Position numbers and translations under genes: made by a program
Notes under the pieces: generated by a model
Databases searched by the model: none
Seen by the model: the letters and a program-made list of their open reading frames with translations, nothing else
Told to the model about the DNA's origin: nothing
Source: Io17-Chloro-G2 sp965226825
GTDB taxonomy: Bacteria; Chloroflexota; Dehalococcoidia; Lucifugimonadales; UBA3495
Length of the DNA: 64,000 nucleotides
Assembly (NCBI GenBank): GCA_965226825.1
Contig: CBDDED010000003.1
Span: 1,488,001-1,552,000 of the forward strand
Reading direction: 5' to 3'
Shown: in pieces, positions 17,238 to 26,448 of the stretch
How the letters are laid out: every line of letters begins with the position of its first letter
Position numbering within the stretch: position 1 is the first letter of the stretch

Positions 17238-18752
17238 ATGGCTAGTGAGCAACAATCACCCGGCAATTTTCGGCTTCAAGACGCCACTATCGCCGGGATT
17301 CATGAGGCGTTCGCGTCCGGAGCGATTTCCTGCCGCCGGTTGGTGGAATGCTACCTGGACCGCATCGAAGCCTATGACCGCAACGGGCCCAAAATCAACT
17401 CCATCATAACCGTTAACCCCCACGCCCTGGAGGACGCCGACCGGCTGGACCAGGTCTACAGTTCCGGCGGCCAAACCGGGGCCCTGCACGGCATACCGGT
17501 TATCCTGAAAGACCAGATAGACGTCCAAGGGATGCCCACAACGCTGGGCTCGGTGGTCTTCAATGACTTTTTCCCCGACAAAGACTCCTTTGTGGTCGAA
17601 AATCTGAAAAACGCGGGCGCACTGATTCTCGCCAAGGCCACCCTGGGGGAAATGGGGCGGGGCGACTCCCACGGGTCACTGTACGGCTCAACCGGCAACC
17701 CCTACGACCCATCACGGACGGCGGGAGGGTCCTCGGGTGGATCGGCCGCCAGCGTATCCGCCAATTTCGGGGCGGTGGCCATCGGACAGGAAGGTTTCGC
17801 ATCCATCCGCCGTCCGTCGGCCTGGAACGGGATTGTGGGAATGCGCCCCACCGCGGGCCTGGTCAGCCGCACCGGGGTTTACTCGGGTTGGCCAAGCCTT
17901 ACCGGCTCCCTGGGCCCGATGACCAGGACGGTGTCCGACCTGGCGACACTTTTGGATGTAATGGTCGGTTATGATCCCGAGGACCCGGGCACCGCCCTGG
18001 GTTTCGGCAAATGCCCCGAGTCCTACACCCATTCCCTGGATCCGAACGGCCTCAATGGCGCACGCATCGGCATCCTAAACCAGTCGATGGGTTTCGAGTG
18101 CCAACCCGACACTGACGATTTCCGCTTGGTGGCAGAGGTTTTCGACCGAGCGGTCCAGGAGCTCGAGGATGCCGGAGCCACGGTGGTCCAGATACCGGAA
18201 ATTCCCCGATTAGGGGAACTGATGGCCACGCGGGCCAGCGAGGGCCGCAGCGACGAGGCCTGGCGCCTTTATTTCCTGCGCAACGAACGACCGCCTTTCC
18301 CGTCTCCGGAAGCCATGCGGCAGTCGCCGGATTACGACAAGGTGTACACGGTGAGGAGAACGGGCACGCCCTTGTCAGGGCCGCAAGCCTACGGGGAGTA
18401 CCTCATCGCCCGGGAGGAATTGGCAGTCAACATCAGCAAGATTATGGCTGACTCCCAGTTGGACACAATCGTCCACAAGACGGTGGAGCACCAGCCCACG
18501 TTGATCAGTGAGGGAGTTGGCCCGCCTTACTACGACATGCGCGGCGCTACCCACATCAACACATTTTTGGTCCACGTTCCGTCGATTTCAGTCCCCGCCG
18601 GGCTGACCTCCGAGGGCCTGCCCGTTGGGATCACGTTTCTTGGTCCCGCTTTTAGCGACGCGACGATGATCCGGTTGTCCTACGGTTATGAACGGGCCAC
18701 CGGACACCGGGTTCCGCCCACCACAACCCCGGGTCTGCCGGGAGAACCCTAA
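17238..18752 (+). CDS. Amidase-signature family amidase
   Basis: 504 residues. The Ser-cisSer-Lys triad is visible: K91 in PVILKDQID, cis-Ser165 in GGSSGGSAAS, and nucleophile Ser189 in GQEGFASIRRPSAWNG, at the spacing known from the family (24 residues between the serines). The family hydrolyses carboxamides, including aryl amides and carbamates. ATG at 17238 has AGAGAGG upstream; the open frame extends a further 21 codons without a better site. The aminopeptidase gene follows after about 20 bp, so the two probably form an operon for amide or peptide substrates. Confidence 0.92.
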   Translation: MASEQQSPGNFRLQDATIAGIHEAFASGAISCRRLVECYLDRIEAYDRNGPKINSIITVNPHALEDADRLDQVYSSGGQTGALHGIPVILKDQIDVQGMPTTLGSVVFNDFFPDKDSFVVENLKNAGALILAKATLGEMGRGDSHGSLYGSTGNPYDPSRTAGGSSGGSAASVSANFGAVAIGQEGFASIRRPSAWNGIVGMRPTAGLVSRTGVYSGWPSLTGSLGPMTRTVSDLATLLDVMVGYDPEDPGTALGFGKCPESYTHSLDPNGLNGARIGILNQSMGFECQPDTDDFRLVAEVFDRAVQELEDAGATVVQIPEIPRLGELMATRASEGRSDEAWRLYFLRNERPPFPSPEAMRQSPDYDKVYTVRRTGTPLSGPQAYGEYLIAREELAVNISKIMADSQLDTIVHKTVEHQPTLISEGVGPPYYDMRGATHINTFLVHVPSISVPAGLTSEGLPVGITFLGPAFSDATMIRLSYGYERATGHRVPPTTTPGLPGEP

Positions 18753-18773
18753 CCGCCGGCCAGGAGGATTGAC

Positions 18774-20159
18774 TTGGCTACAGACAACCAGGCTAAACCA
18801 ACCGCAACCACCCTGGATGCCAATGGCGCATCCCGGATTATCACGGCGTCCGATCTGGAATTTTTTCAGGAGAGCTTCCAGTCCGACGGGTCCAAGCGCC
18901 TGATGCAAAATGTGGTTACCCAGCATGACGTCAACGACGTTGCCCTGAACCACTCGATTGTCACCAATGCGCCTCATAGTTTTTCCACGGTATTGGATGA
19001 TTGGTCGGTCACCAATCAGTCCCGGACCGGTAGGTGCTGGATGTTCGCCGGGCTGAACCTATGCCGCGCGGACACCCGGAACGTGCTCAACCTGAAGAAT
19101 TTTGAGTTCAGCCAAAACTTCTTGATGTTTTGGGACAAACTGGAGCGGGCCAATTTCGTCCTCGAAGCAATCATCGAGACGGCGGACCGGCCCCTGGATG
19201 ACCGCACTGTGGCCTGGTTGTTGCAGCGGCCCGTTCAGGACGGCGGACAGTGGTCCATGTTCACCGGCCTGGTAAGCAAGTATGGAGTAGCGCCCAAGAC
19301 GGCCATGCCGGAGACGCAAAGCTCGGAAAACTCGGCAAGGATGAACGCCAACCTGAACTTCCAGATGCGCCAGGGAGCCAAGCAAATCAGGGACGCCTAC
19401 GCCAGTGAGTCAGGTCCGGAGGAATTGCGTAGCATAAAAAATCAGGTGCTGCAGACCATCTACCACATGCTGTGCATCCACCTCGGCACGCCGCCGCAGG
19501 TGTTTGACTGGCAATGGAAGGACAAAGACAACGAATTCACCCGGACCGGCCCCATGACGCCCCTGGAGTTCGCAGACAAATTCCTGACGACGCCCCTGGA
19601 CGACTATGTGTGCCTGGTCCACGATCCCAGAGAAAGCAGCCCCATGGGCCGCACATTCACCGTCGATTACCTCGGCAACATTGTTGACGGTCCACGCGTC
19701 AAATATCTGAACGTTGATATCGAACTTATCAAGTCCATCACCATGCGCATGCTCCAGGACGGCAAGCCGGTGTGGATGGGTTGCGACACGGGTAAGCAGA
19801 TGCACCGGGACCTTGGGCTGTGGGACTCGGACCTTTTTGACTATGACAGCGTGTACGGAGCCGAATTCTCCCTGGATAAGGCATCCCGGCTGGAATTCCA
19901 CCAGACCAGCATGACCCACGCGATGATGTTTACGGGTGTGGACGTGGTGGACGGACGGCCGCGCCGGTGGCGCGTGGAAAATAGCTGGGCGGACAAGGTT
20001 GGGGACAAGGGGTTCTGCCTTATGAACGACTCCTGGTTCGCGGAGTATATGTTCGAGATTGCAGCCCCAAAGAGTTACCTGCCCGAGGACTTGCAGCAGG
20101 CCTTGGATCTGGAACCCATTGTATTGCCTCCCTGGGACCCCATGGGCTCCCTGGCCTAG
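18774..20159 (+). CDS. pepC: Aminopeptidase C / bleomycin hydrolase (peptidase C1B)
   Basis: 461 residues. The papain-like active site has Q82 and nucleophile C88 in NQSRTGRCWMFAGLN, H382 in MTHAMMFTGVD and N403 in RVENSW. The length and C-terminal tail match the hexameric, self-compartmentalising cysteine aminopeptidases. TTG at 18774 is chosen because CCAGGAGG lies at the right spacing and the next Met is far inside. It is 21 bp after the amidase and probably co-transcribed. It would trim peptides in the cytoplasm. Confidence 0.93.
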   Translation: MATDNQAKPTATTLDANGASRIITASDLEFFQESFQSDGSKRLMQNVVTQHDVNDVALNHSIVTNAPHSFSTVLDDWSVTNQSRTGRCWMFAGLNLCRADTRNVLNLKNFEFSQNFLMFWDKLERANFVLEAIIETADRPLDDRTVAWLLQRPVQDGGQWSMFTGLVSKYGVAPKTAMPETQSSENSARMNANLNFQMRQGAKQIRDAYASESGPEELRSIKNQVLQTIYHMLCIHLGTPPQVFDWQWKDKDNEFTRTGPMTPLEFADKFLTTPLDDYVCLVHDPRESSPMGRTFTVDYLGNIVDGPRVKYLNVDIELIKSITMRMLQDGKPVWMGCDTGKQMHRDLGLWDSDLFDYDSVYGAEFSLDKASRLEFHQTSMTHAMMFTGVDVVDGRPRRWRVENSWADKVGDKGFCLMNDSWFAEYMFEIAAPKSYLPEDLQQALDLEPIVLPPWDPMGSLA

Positions 20160-20209
20160 GCGTCCTCCTTCCGGACGCGGGAATCACCCCGCGGCTAAAA
20201 TTTCGAACG

Positions 20210-21532
20210 TCAGGCGGCCACCGCCTGCCGCTTTACCAGGGTCTCCTTGGCCACTGCGGCCAACAGCAGCGCGGCAAACAACAGCAGGGGGCCAACGACC
20301 AGGAACGCGCCCCCCGGATTGTAGGCGTTGGCGATAAGACCACCCATTGCCGGCCCGCTGACGCCGCCCAACTCGGCTACGGTCCGGCGCAGGGCCTGCA
20401 GCCGGCCCCGGCCGGCCGCAGGGATAACGTCATAGGTTGACGTGGCAACCGAACCCAACGATAGACCCTGGCCCATTCCAATCACCGCGCTTATGGCCAA
20501 CAGGGCCGGGTAACTGTCATAAAAGGGCAGCGCGAGGAATGCGAGTCCGGGAATTGCGGTGCTGGGCACCGTTGCCCACTTTCTCCCGATCTTGTCAGTG
20601 ATGAAGCCGGCCGGCACGATCATTGCAAAAACGAATATGGCGGTAATGAGGAACAAGGAGCCCACCCGCGTCGGCGAGTAGCCCAGATAGGCGCCGGCGT
20701 AGAGGGGCAGCATGCTCTGGAGGACCATCCGGTAGAGCATCATGATAGTGGTAACGAAAACCAAAACCCCGTAGGTCACCCGGTACTCGGGCACTATGCT
20801 CTTGAGAAGGCGTCCCCAATCAGCCAACTGCTCCCACACGAAAAAGCGCCGCAGGGCGCGGGGCTGCGGGCCGACAGAGGACGGCCGGACATCTTCCGCC
20901 GGGATGTTTGCCGCGCTGACCCAGGCGACCACCCAGACGATAAGCGCCAGAAGCGCGTAGACCACGAACACGGCCCGGAAATTCACGAATTCGGTGAGCA
21001 ACCCTCCAAAGACGGGGCCCAAGGCCATGCCCGCGCTGGAGATGCCCATGAAGCCGCTCATCAGGCGGCCGCGTTGTTCCGAACGCACCAAGTTGACCCC
21101 GGCCACCTCTCGGGCGCTCATCCACATGCTGTCGCCGGCCCCGGCCATGAACATGGCCAGCAGCATCAAGTCGAACCGCGGGGTTACGGCGGCAACCAAG
21201 GCTCCGGCGACCAGGATCCCGGGGCCAATAATCATGGCCGACCGGGTGCCCAACCGATCGATGATCATACCCGTCGGCAGAGGGCTTGCGAATCTGCCCA
21301 GGGCGTGGGCAGTCACGACCTGAGCCGCCAGCCCGATGGAAACTTCGAAGGATACGGCCATCACGGGGATCGTCGGTATGATCATACCGTGGCCGAAGCT
21401 CATCACCAGGGAGGTGCTGAACAGGTTGACTATACTGCGCGCCGTGTCGTTCAGGTCTATTCTCGCTGGACCCGCCGTGAGAGCGGGAAATTTCCAGGAG
21501 TAGGATAGCACGGTATAGCATTCGTTAACCAA
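20210..21532 (-). CDS. Major facilitator superfamily transporter
   Basis: About 440 residues with 12 hydrophobic segments. Between segments 2 and 3 the sequence GMIIDRLGTRSAM matches the conserved G-x3-D-R/K-x-G-R loop motif, and a second copy, GFITDKIGRKW, lies in the C-terminal half. This suggests a proton-coupled exporter or importer; the substrate is unknown. The start is uncertain: the longest frame begins with TTG at 21532, with a GTG eight codons in, and none has a clear ribosome site. Gene end faces the aminopeptidase gene across about 50 bp. Confidence 0.85.
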   Translation of the reverse strand: MVNECYTVLSYSWKFPALTAGPARIDLNDTARSIVNLFSTSLVMSFGHGMIIPTIPVMAVSFEVSIGLAAQVVTAHALGRFASPLPTGMIIDRLGTRSAMIIGPGILVAGALVAAVTPRFDLMLLAMFMAGAGDSMWMSAREVAGVNLVRSEQRGRLMSGFMGISSAGMALGPVFGGLLTEFVNFRAVFVVYALLALIVWVVAWVSAANIPAEDVRPSSVGPQPRALRRFFVWEQLADWGRLLKSIVPEYRVTYGVLVFVTTIMMLYRMVLQSMLPLYAGAYLGYSPTRVGSLFLITAIFVFAMIVPAGFITDKIGRKWATVPSTAIPGLAFLALPFYDSYPALLAISAVIGMGQGLSLGSVATSTYDVIPAAGRGRLQALRRTVAELGGVSGPAMGGLIANAYNPGGAFLVVGPLLLFAALLLAAVAKETLVKRQAVAA

Positions 21533-21702
21533 AGTGCGGGTTCAATTGTCCAGGACAACCGCATTCGGATGTGACCGGCGACACTTGGATCCGAAGTAAC
21601 GTCTGATCGCCTTAGTTCCAACTGCGGACACCTCCCGCAATTGTCATGAAAGCAGGTCATTTTCTTTCTTCATACACGGCATTGGAAAAGCCATGCGCCA
21701 TG

Positions 21703-21729
21703 CTCGCCGGGGCGGGAATCCAGAGCCCT
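21703..21729 (-). repeat. Dispersed palindromic repeat, single unit
   Basis: Carries the family core (GGGCTCTGGATTCCCG on the - strand) followed by CCCCGGCGAG. The same core occurs at 26210, in two full elements at 53394 and 57504, and in degenerate form beside each of them. The VOC remnant loses its similarity just downstream of this unit. Confidence 0.7.
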
Positions 21730-21766
21730 ATTTGTCCTTGGGTCAGTTTCCGGTGTCCCGGGCATA

Positions 21767-22020
21767 GTCACTCATGCGAGCGCTATCGGTTGCAACTTCA
21801 GCGATCCTGAGAACAACCCTACCGAGGTGTTCTGGCTAACCGGCTTTCAGTCGTGGGCCCAGATAGGCATCCCAATCGACATTGACCAGTCCGACGGAGA
21901 GGTTATGGCAGAATTACGTCGGTCTTGGGACGTGGCCAAAAACGTCGAAATGGGCCAGTCAGCCCGGAAACGGTCAACGCCATTCGCGAGCTGAACTCGG
22001 CTGCGGTCACCAGCCGGTAA
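21767..22020 (+). pseudogene. Remnant of a VOC-family (extradiol dioxygenase/glyoxalase-like) gene
   Basis: From about 21767 a frame reads HASAIGCNFSDPENNPTEVF followed by WLTGFQSWAQIGIPIDIDQS, a good match to the C-terminal half of catechol-2,3-dioxygenase-type VOC proteins (typical: SDPEGNxIE plus the QPxxxPLDxxxSDEE tail). At about 21958 the frame shifts; the next frame continues SPETVNAIRELNSAAVTSR to TAA at 22018-22020. No N-terminal half or start codon is found upstream, where a dispersed repeat lies. It is therefore a 5'-truncated, frameshifted relic of a ring-cleavage or lyase-type enzyme. Confidence 0.65.
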
Positions 22021-22084
22021 GCCGGTATGTGGACCCGCACTTTCCCTACCAATATGGGGAGTGTCAGGCGAACTCTTACGCATT

Positions 22085-22115
22085 GAGGCCCAAGCTACAA
22101 ACTTGGGCCTCTTTT
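22085..22115 (+). terminator. Rho-independent terminator after the VOC remnant
   Basis: A perfect 10-bp stem, GAGGCCCAAG with CTTGGGCCTC, has a 7-nt loop and is followed by TTTTCCTCT. It lies 64 nt after the remnant's stop codon and is probably the ancestral terminator of that gene. Confidence 0.8.
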
Positions 22116-22225
22116 CCTCTACAACCATGAGCAAGAATCTTTCAGAGTGGTTTTAATAGAGTTCGAAAGTGTCACAGCCATTTGTAATGTTGAACCGCGC
22201 CGTTCCGTGTTTACTTAATATAAGG

Positions 22226-24046
22226 TTATTTCTGGGGCGCCGGCGCATCGGGATTCCACCATATGTGTTCCCATTTCCGGGCAAGCTGGTTTGACGGGGG
22301 AAGGACAAAATTCTGAATCCTGTAGTCCACCGCCGTTCCAACCGGGTTCCAGCGCAACGGGACCTGCTGGCTTGTTCCTTCTCTAAGGATCTCGGCCATC
22401 TCCTTGAACAATGCCAGCCGTTTCTGAGGGTCTACCTCCTGTCCTTGGGCCTTCATGAGCTCATCAAGCCTGGGGTCTGACCAGCTATCGGGGTTCTTCT
22501 GGGTGCCCCTGGCCAGGAAATGTTGGTTGAGGTAGTCCTCGGGATCAGGGATGATCACCGCCGATGTGTCGTTGGAAGCGTGCAATTCGCCGTTTATCAT
22601 ACGCTGAACGGCGGTGGCCCTATCCACAGGGTTGATTTCGAGGTCTATATTGATACTCGTTCTTAATTGTTCGGTAACCAACTCCATTAGCTGTACGCCA
22701 GATGCGGCTGAACTGGTATTCAGGGTGCCTTTTATCCCGTCAGAATACCCTGCTGCCGCCAGAAGCTCCTTGGCCTCAGCAATATCCTGGTCTTTCGGCT
22801 GCCGCCAACCCGCCAGTTGGGCCAGTTCATCGGGGGGCTCCACCAACTCTCCGGGGAAGAAGGTGCCCTGACCACCGTAGCAACCGTAGGTGTCGGTGCA
22901 ACGGGTAATCTTGAAGACTTCCTCGCGGTCAATGGCAAGAAATACGGCCCTCCTCACTCGTTCGTCATCAAAGGGAGGCTTGTTCATATGGAGTGTGAGG
23001 TAGGTCATAGACTGCTTTGGCAGTAAAAATGGCCGCATCTTGCCCTTGGTATCTTTCTCCAGCTCGAAAAGGATATCAGGCTGGAAAGTGCCGCTGATAA
23101 AGTAAGTGGTATGGACCTGGCCTAACTGCAAAGCTGCTATTTGTCTACTCAGTTCCCGTATGATATTGAACTTCAGGCCGTCCATGAAAGGGCGGTCCGG
23201 CTTAAAGTAGTCTGGGTTCCGCTCCATCTCATAGGACACTTGGGGCGAGAAATCCTTCAGCGTCCAGGGACCTGAACCAATCAGCCCTCCGGCCTGTTGC
23301 GCCTCATCGGGGGCCAAATTCTCCGCCACGTGCTTGGGGTACATCTTCATATAGTCCGTAGCCAGGTTCAGCAGAAAAGTCTTCGCTGGGAACTTGACGG
23401 GCACCTCCACCGTCTTTTCATCTAACGCCCGGGCGGTCCCGTGCTCATAGAACGTCCGTAGGATGGAAGTTCTGCCCCTGATGGCGTCGGGGAGGACGAT
23501 TCTATCCAGACTGAAGACGATGTCCTCGGAGGTGACGGGCCGGCCATCGCTCCAGTTGGCGTCACGAATCTGGAAGGTATAAACCGTGCCGCTAGGGTTG
23601 ACCTCCCAGGTTTGGGCCAGGTCTCCAATGATCTCGCCCGGGTTGACCGGGTCATACTCGATGAGCCCGTTAAACCGTGGAGAAGAGGGCACCAAGCAGG
23701 AGGGGAGGCCAGCGCACGCCTGGACGTCCCACTGTCCCGGATTGATGCTTGCCACCAATTGGAGCACGACGTTCTGGAACTTGCCGCTGGACACCCAGGC
23801 CGGTGAAAGAGGGAATTCAAAGGTCTGCCCTTTGGGCACGGCTAGAGGCGTGGAAGTAGGGGTCGCCGCCTGGACAGTGGCGGTAGGATCCTCTTGGACA
23901 GGCTCAGGGGTAACACCAGTCACCTCTTGGGCTGTGGGAGCTTGGGTTGGAACCGCAGCGTCCCCACAGGCCACAGCCATAATCAGGAGCGCAATTAGCG
24001 AAAAGGAAACCAACCATGCCGGGCTAAGCCATCGGTGACGTGCCAT
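22226..24046 (-). CDS. Peptide/oligopeptide-type ABC solute-binding lipoprotein (family 5)
   Basis: 606 residues. The signal peptide ends in the lipobox IMAVAC, with lipidated C27, and is followed by a Thr/Pro/Ala-rich linker to about residue 65. The body follows the SBP_bac_5 pattern: LAQTWEVNPSGTVYTFQIRD, then WSDGRPVTSEDIVFSLDRI, and near the C-terminus WSDPRLDELM. Members bind peptides, nickel or diverse organic solutes. ATG at 24046 has AAGGAG at proper spacing; an upstream extension of 19 codons lacks one. It is related to the two lipoproteins at 50814 and 53808 but more distant. No permease gene is adjacent. Confidence 0.92.
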   Translation of the reverse strand: MARHRWLSPAWLVSFSLIALLIMAVACGDAAVPTQAPTAQEVTGVTPEPVQEDPTATVQAATPTSTPLAVPKGQTFEFPLSPAWVSSGKFQNVVLQLVASINPGQWDVQACAGLPSCLVPSSPRFNGLIEYDPVNPGEIIGDLAQTWEVNPSGTVYTFQIRDANWSDGRPVTSEDIVFSLDRIVLPDAIRGRTSILRTFYEHGTARALDEKTVEVPVKFPAKTFLLNLATDYMKMYPKHVAENLAPDEAQQAGGLIGSGPWTLKDFSPQVSYEMERNPDYFKPDRPFMDGLKFNIIRELSRQIAALQLGQVHTTYFISGTFQPDILFELEKDTKGKMRPFLLPKQSMTYLTLHMNKPPFDDERVRRAVFLAIDREEVFKITRCTDTYGCYGGQGTFFPGELVEPPDELAQLAGWRQPKDQDIAEAKELLAAAGYSDGIKGTLNTSSAASGVQLMELVTEQLRTSINIDLEINPVDRATAVQRMINGELHASNDTSAVIIPDPEDYLNQHFLARGTQKNPDSWSDPRLDELMKAQGQEVDPQKRLALFKEMAEILREGTSQQVPLRWNPVGTAVDYRIQNFVLPPSNQLARKWEHIWWNPDAPAPQK

Positions 24047-24150
24047 GATTCTAACTCCTTGGAAGTCCCACATGATGAATGGAGGCCCGGTAACCGTCCC
24101 CACATTGGCTGGGAACCTTTAACAAAGCGTGCTGACTTTCCTCTCGAAAG

Positions 24151-24167
24151 TACGCCGTAACGGCGTA
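24151..24167. promoter_or_regulatory. Short perfect palindrome upstream of the lipoprotein gene
   Basis: TACGCCG and CGGCGTA flank TAA. It lies about 105 bp upstream of the ATG at 24046, where an operator or leader hairpin could act. No matching site was found elsewhere in the window. Confidence 0.3.
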
Positions 24168-24294
24168 AATATGCCCGCTATTGTAGATTATGGCGGCGAA
24201 TATACCACACATCCAGATGAAATGTTACGGACCATAAATGCAGTCCTAACCGCCGTCAAGGTGGAGTTTGGTGTAACCGAAGGGCAGTAAGTGT

Positions 24295-25803
24295 TTAGAG
24301 TTGAGGGTAAACGAGCAACCGGAGACAGGCCACAAGTTGGTTGAGTTGTCTGGCGCTCCAAGCACCCAAGAGAGAGGCCAAGGTCACCTTGGTGGTTGTG
24401 CCCTGCTCCGAGAGCGTGCCGCCGCCGCTGATCTTCCGGCTGGTCGCCAGGTGGCGGAGACTCCTTTGGGCGACGTTGTTGTCCGGCGGCTCGGGATAGG
24501 CCACAAATACGAACAGTTCCTTGATGAACCCGTCAATGCGCCGGCAGAGTTTGCTTTGGACCGCCGAGGCGTCTTCTAAGAACGGGCGGCAATGGGCCTG
24601 CAGCCTTCGTTCCAACTCCCCTCGGCCCGGCGGCGTTGCCGGTCTCCGGGGCGGCTGAAGACTTTGCCTTTGGAGTAGACTTTCCGGACCGCTTTAGCCC
24701 ATTTTCTCAGCCTGGGGTCCATTGGGCACAGCGCCTTAATCTCATGGATGTCCCGGAGCAGATGGGCCCTGCACCCCTGCTTCAATCCTGGATAGTGATT
24801 GTAGTCACCATAGAAATCGCTGACCAACACCCCGCAAAAGGACCACCCCAACGCCTCGTCCACCACCTCCTTGTTCTGGCCCCGGCTCAGGAAGTACTCT
24901 TCGGTGGGAGTGCCGTAGGCCCAGGCATAGCCGTTTTTCCCGTCCTAACGCCAGCCGGTTTCGTCGGCATGCACCACCGGGCTGACCCACATCCGGTCCC
25001 GCACTGCGACCACCGCCGGTTGGGCCTGCCGGGCTACCCCGTGAATGGTGCCGACGATTCCGCCGGCGCTGAGCTTCAAGCCATACACAGTCTTCAAGTA
25101 CCACTGGATAGTCCGTATGGGTATCCGTCCATCTTCTCGCAGCGCCGCCATCAAACTTTCCAGGTTGACTCCCAAGCGTTGCCGTCCCACAGCCACGCCC
25201 CTCAGGGTCGCCTCCTGCGCCCGTCGCGGCTGACGCACCGGGCAAGTCCGCGCCACAAAGACATGATCGGTCATCTGGATCGGAACTATTGGAATCTCGA
25301 TGACTTCCAGGCTCCGGCGCATCCATCCGCCAAACAAGCCTGTGCCACACTCTGGGAAGTTCTCAACGGAGTGCTCCACCCTTTGGGTCGGCGTCATTCG
25401 CTGGCGAGCAAAGCTTTGGGGCCTCGGCTTTATAGCCCCTTTATACTAAGAAACTATCTCAAAACCAAAATTCGGAGGTCCCTGGATGGCGGGGCTACGT
25501 TGGGGGATGAATCCCCCAACGTAGCCCCGATCCAACTATCTCAAGACGGGATGATGGCCGTTTCAAGTTTTGAGATAGTTTCTAAGAGGGCCGCTGGCTT
25601 GAAGTCGATTTATTGCACGGCATCCCCCACCGTCCTCCACTCTTAAGACGCCCTTCCAAAGCCTCTATCCGCCGCTGTAACTCGTCGATGATATGCTGCA
25701 ACCGGGCAATCACCGCCAACAGCGTCTCCCGGTTGGCTGTGCTCAGGTCCACGGTAGTTGACTCGAACCGGTCGTTAGCGCGGTCATCAGACCTGTTTGT
25801 CAT
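24295..25803 (-). pseudogene. IS66-family transposase, disrupted
   Basis: The pieces in order are: N-terminal coiled-coil leader (25803 down to about 25586, ending NKSTSSQRPS); MITE-like insert; a zinc-finger region plus the first DDE part (about 25440-24947, including SVENFPECG and VVHADETGWR); an in-frame TAG at about 24944-24946; the continuation DGKNGYAWAYGTPTEEYFLS with SDFYGDYNHYPGLKQG and a helical part; a frameshift at about 24620-24650; and the C-terminal part (PPDNNVAQRSLRHLATSRKI) to a stop at 24295. It thus carries three lesions and cannot transpose. No terminal inverted repeats of the parent IS66 were located. No IS66 accessory genes (tnpA/tnpB) are next to it. Confidence 0.88.
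25450..25582. mobile_element. 133-bp MITE-like element inserted in the IS66 transposase
   Basis: Perfect 16-bp terminal inverted repeats GAAACTATCTCAAAAC (25450-25465) and GTTTTGAGATAGTTTC (25567-25582) are flanked by TAA on both sides (25447-25449 and 25583-25585), a likely 3-bp target duplication; CTAAG could instead be read as a 5-bp duplication. The interior holds a perfect 18-bp palindrome (25491-25508 with 25511-25528, loop GA). There is no coding capacity. The ends and TNA duplication resemble IS5-group elements, which is an inference. It splits the transposase leader from the rest. Confidence 0.85.
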
Positions 25804-26448
25804 TCAACCATGACTGTTCGAATGATGGGAATTCATGCAGCCTCCGAGGCTGTCAGTCCTTGGTATATCCAAATCTCAGTCCAACGAGCACCACAATTTG
25901 CCGTTGATACTGCCTCCCAAGCGTGAAGGCAGCAAGGCATCGCGGCATGATCGAGACTTGGCTCCAAAATCTCTAGTAATTCCTGAGTCTGCTCTTCCGA
26001 AAGTTGGCGTTTGCGACCTCAAAGGTCCACCTTTTCTCCAGCGGCTCGGCCCTTGATAATCTACGACGGAGACAATTCCATTGCCCACGAATACCGCGGT
26101 TTTTGGTGCCGATTGAGTAATTTGCATGGTGATGCGGCAAGCGTGCCGGGGGTTCGGCTCACACACACCCGACATTTCACCGTTGCCATAAGCGTGTCCG
26201 CGCGTGGAAAGGGCTCTGGATTCCCGCCCCGGCGAGAATGACCGGGCAGGGGTACGAGGTCATCTTCCCCCACGGGTGGAGACGAGGTTTTTCGGACATT
26301 CAGGCGGCGGTTTGAAATGCGATTGTCCGGGTTCAGGTATAATGGGCAAAAATCTCGCCGGGGCATCGAGACGCCGCGGATGACAGGGCGGCCAGGTCAT
26401 CATTTCGGCCCGCCGTACCTTACCCGGACCTGACTTGAGGTTGCCGAA
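25804..26448. other. Intergenic region, about 645 bp
   Basis: Lies upstream of the Fe-ADH-like gene. It contains one dispersed-repeat unit at 26210-26246. No coding frame is convincing. Part of it may be the left flank of the old IS66 insertion. Confidence 0.45.
26210..26246 (+). repeat. Dispersed palindromic repeat, single unit
   Basis: AGGGCTCTGGATTCCCG followed by CCCCGGCGAGAATGACCGGG. It differs from the units at 53531 and 57658 by a few bases in the middle. It lies alone, without an inverted partner. Confidence 0.75.

Larger units (their letters stand above)
21533..22225. other. Intergenic region with repeat, decayed VOC gene and terminator
   Basis: About 690 bp between the MFS gene and the peptide-binding lipoprotein gene. 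It contains a dispersed-repeat copy (21703-21729), the VOC dioxygenase remnant (21767-22020) and the hairpin at 22085-22115. It looks like decayed coding DNA. Confidence 0.6.

Noticed and set aside
21644..21670. Short similarity between 21646-21670 and 50528-50552
   Set aside because: About 20 of 25 bases match, but only two copies exist and no structure supports a defined repeat.
21882..22130. Small + strand open frame
   Set aside because: A different frame of the VOC remnant explains this DNA better; it also overlaps the terminator.
24636..25646. 336-codon open frame on the + strand over the IS66 relic
   Set aside because: Opposite to the recognisable transposase blocks and crossing the MITE-like insert.
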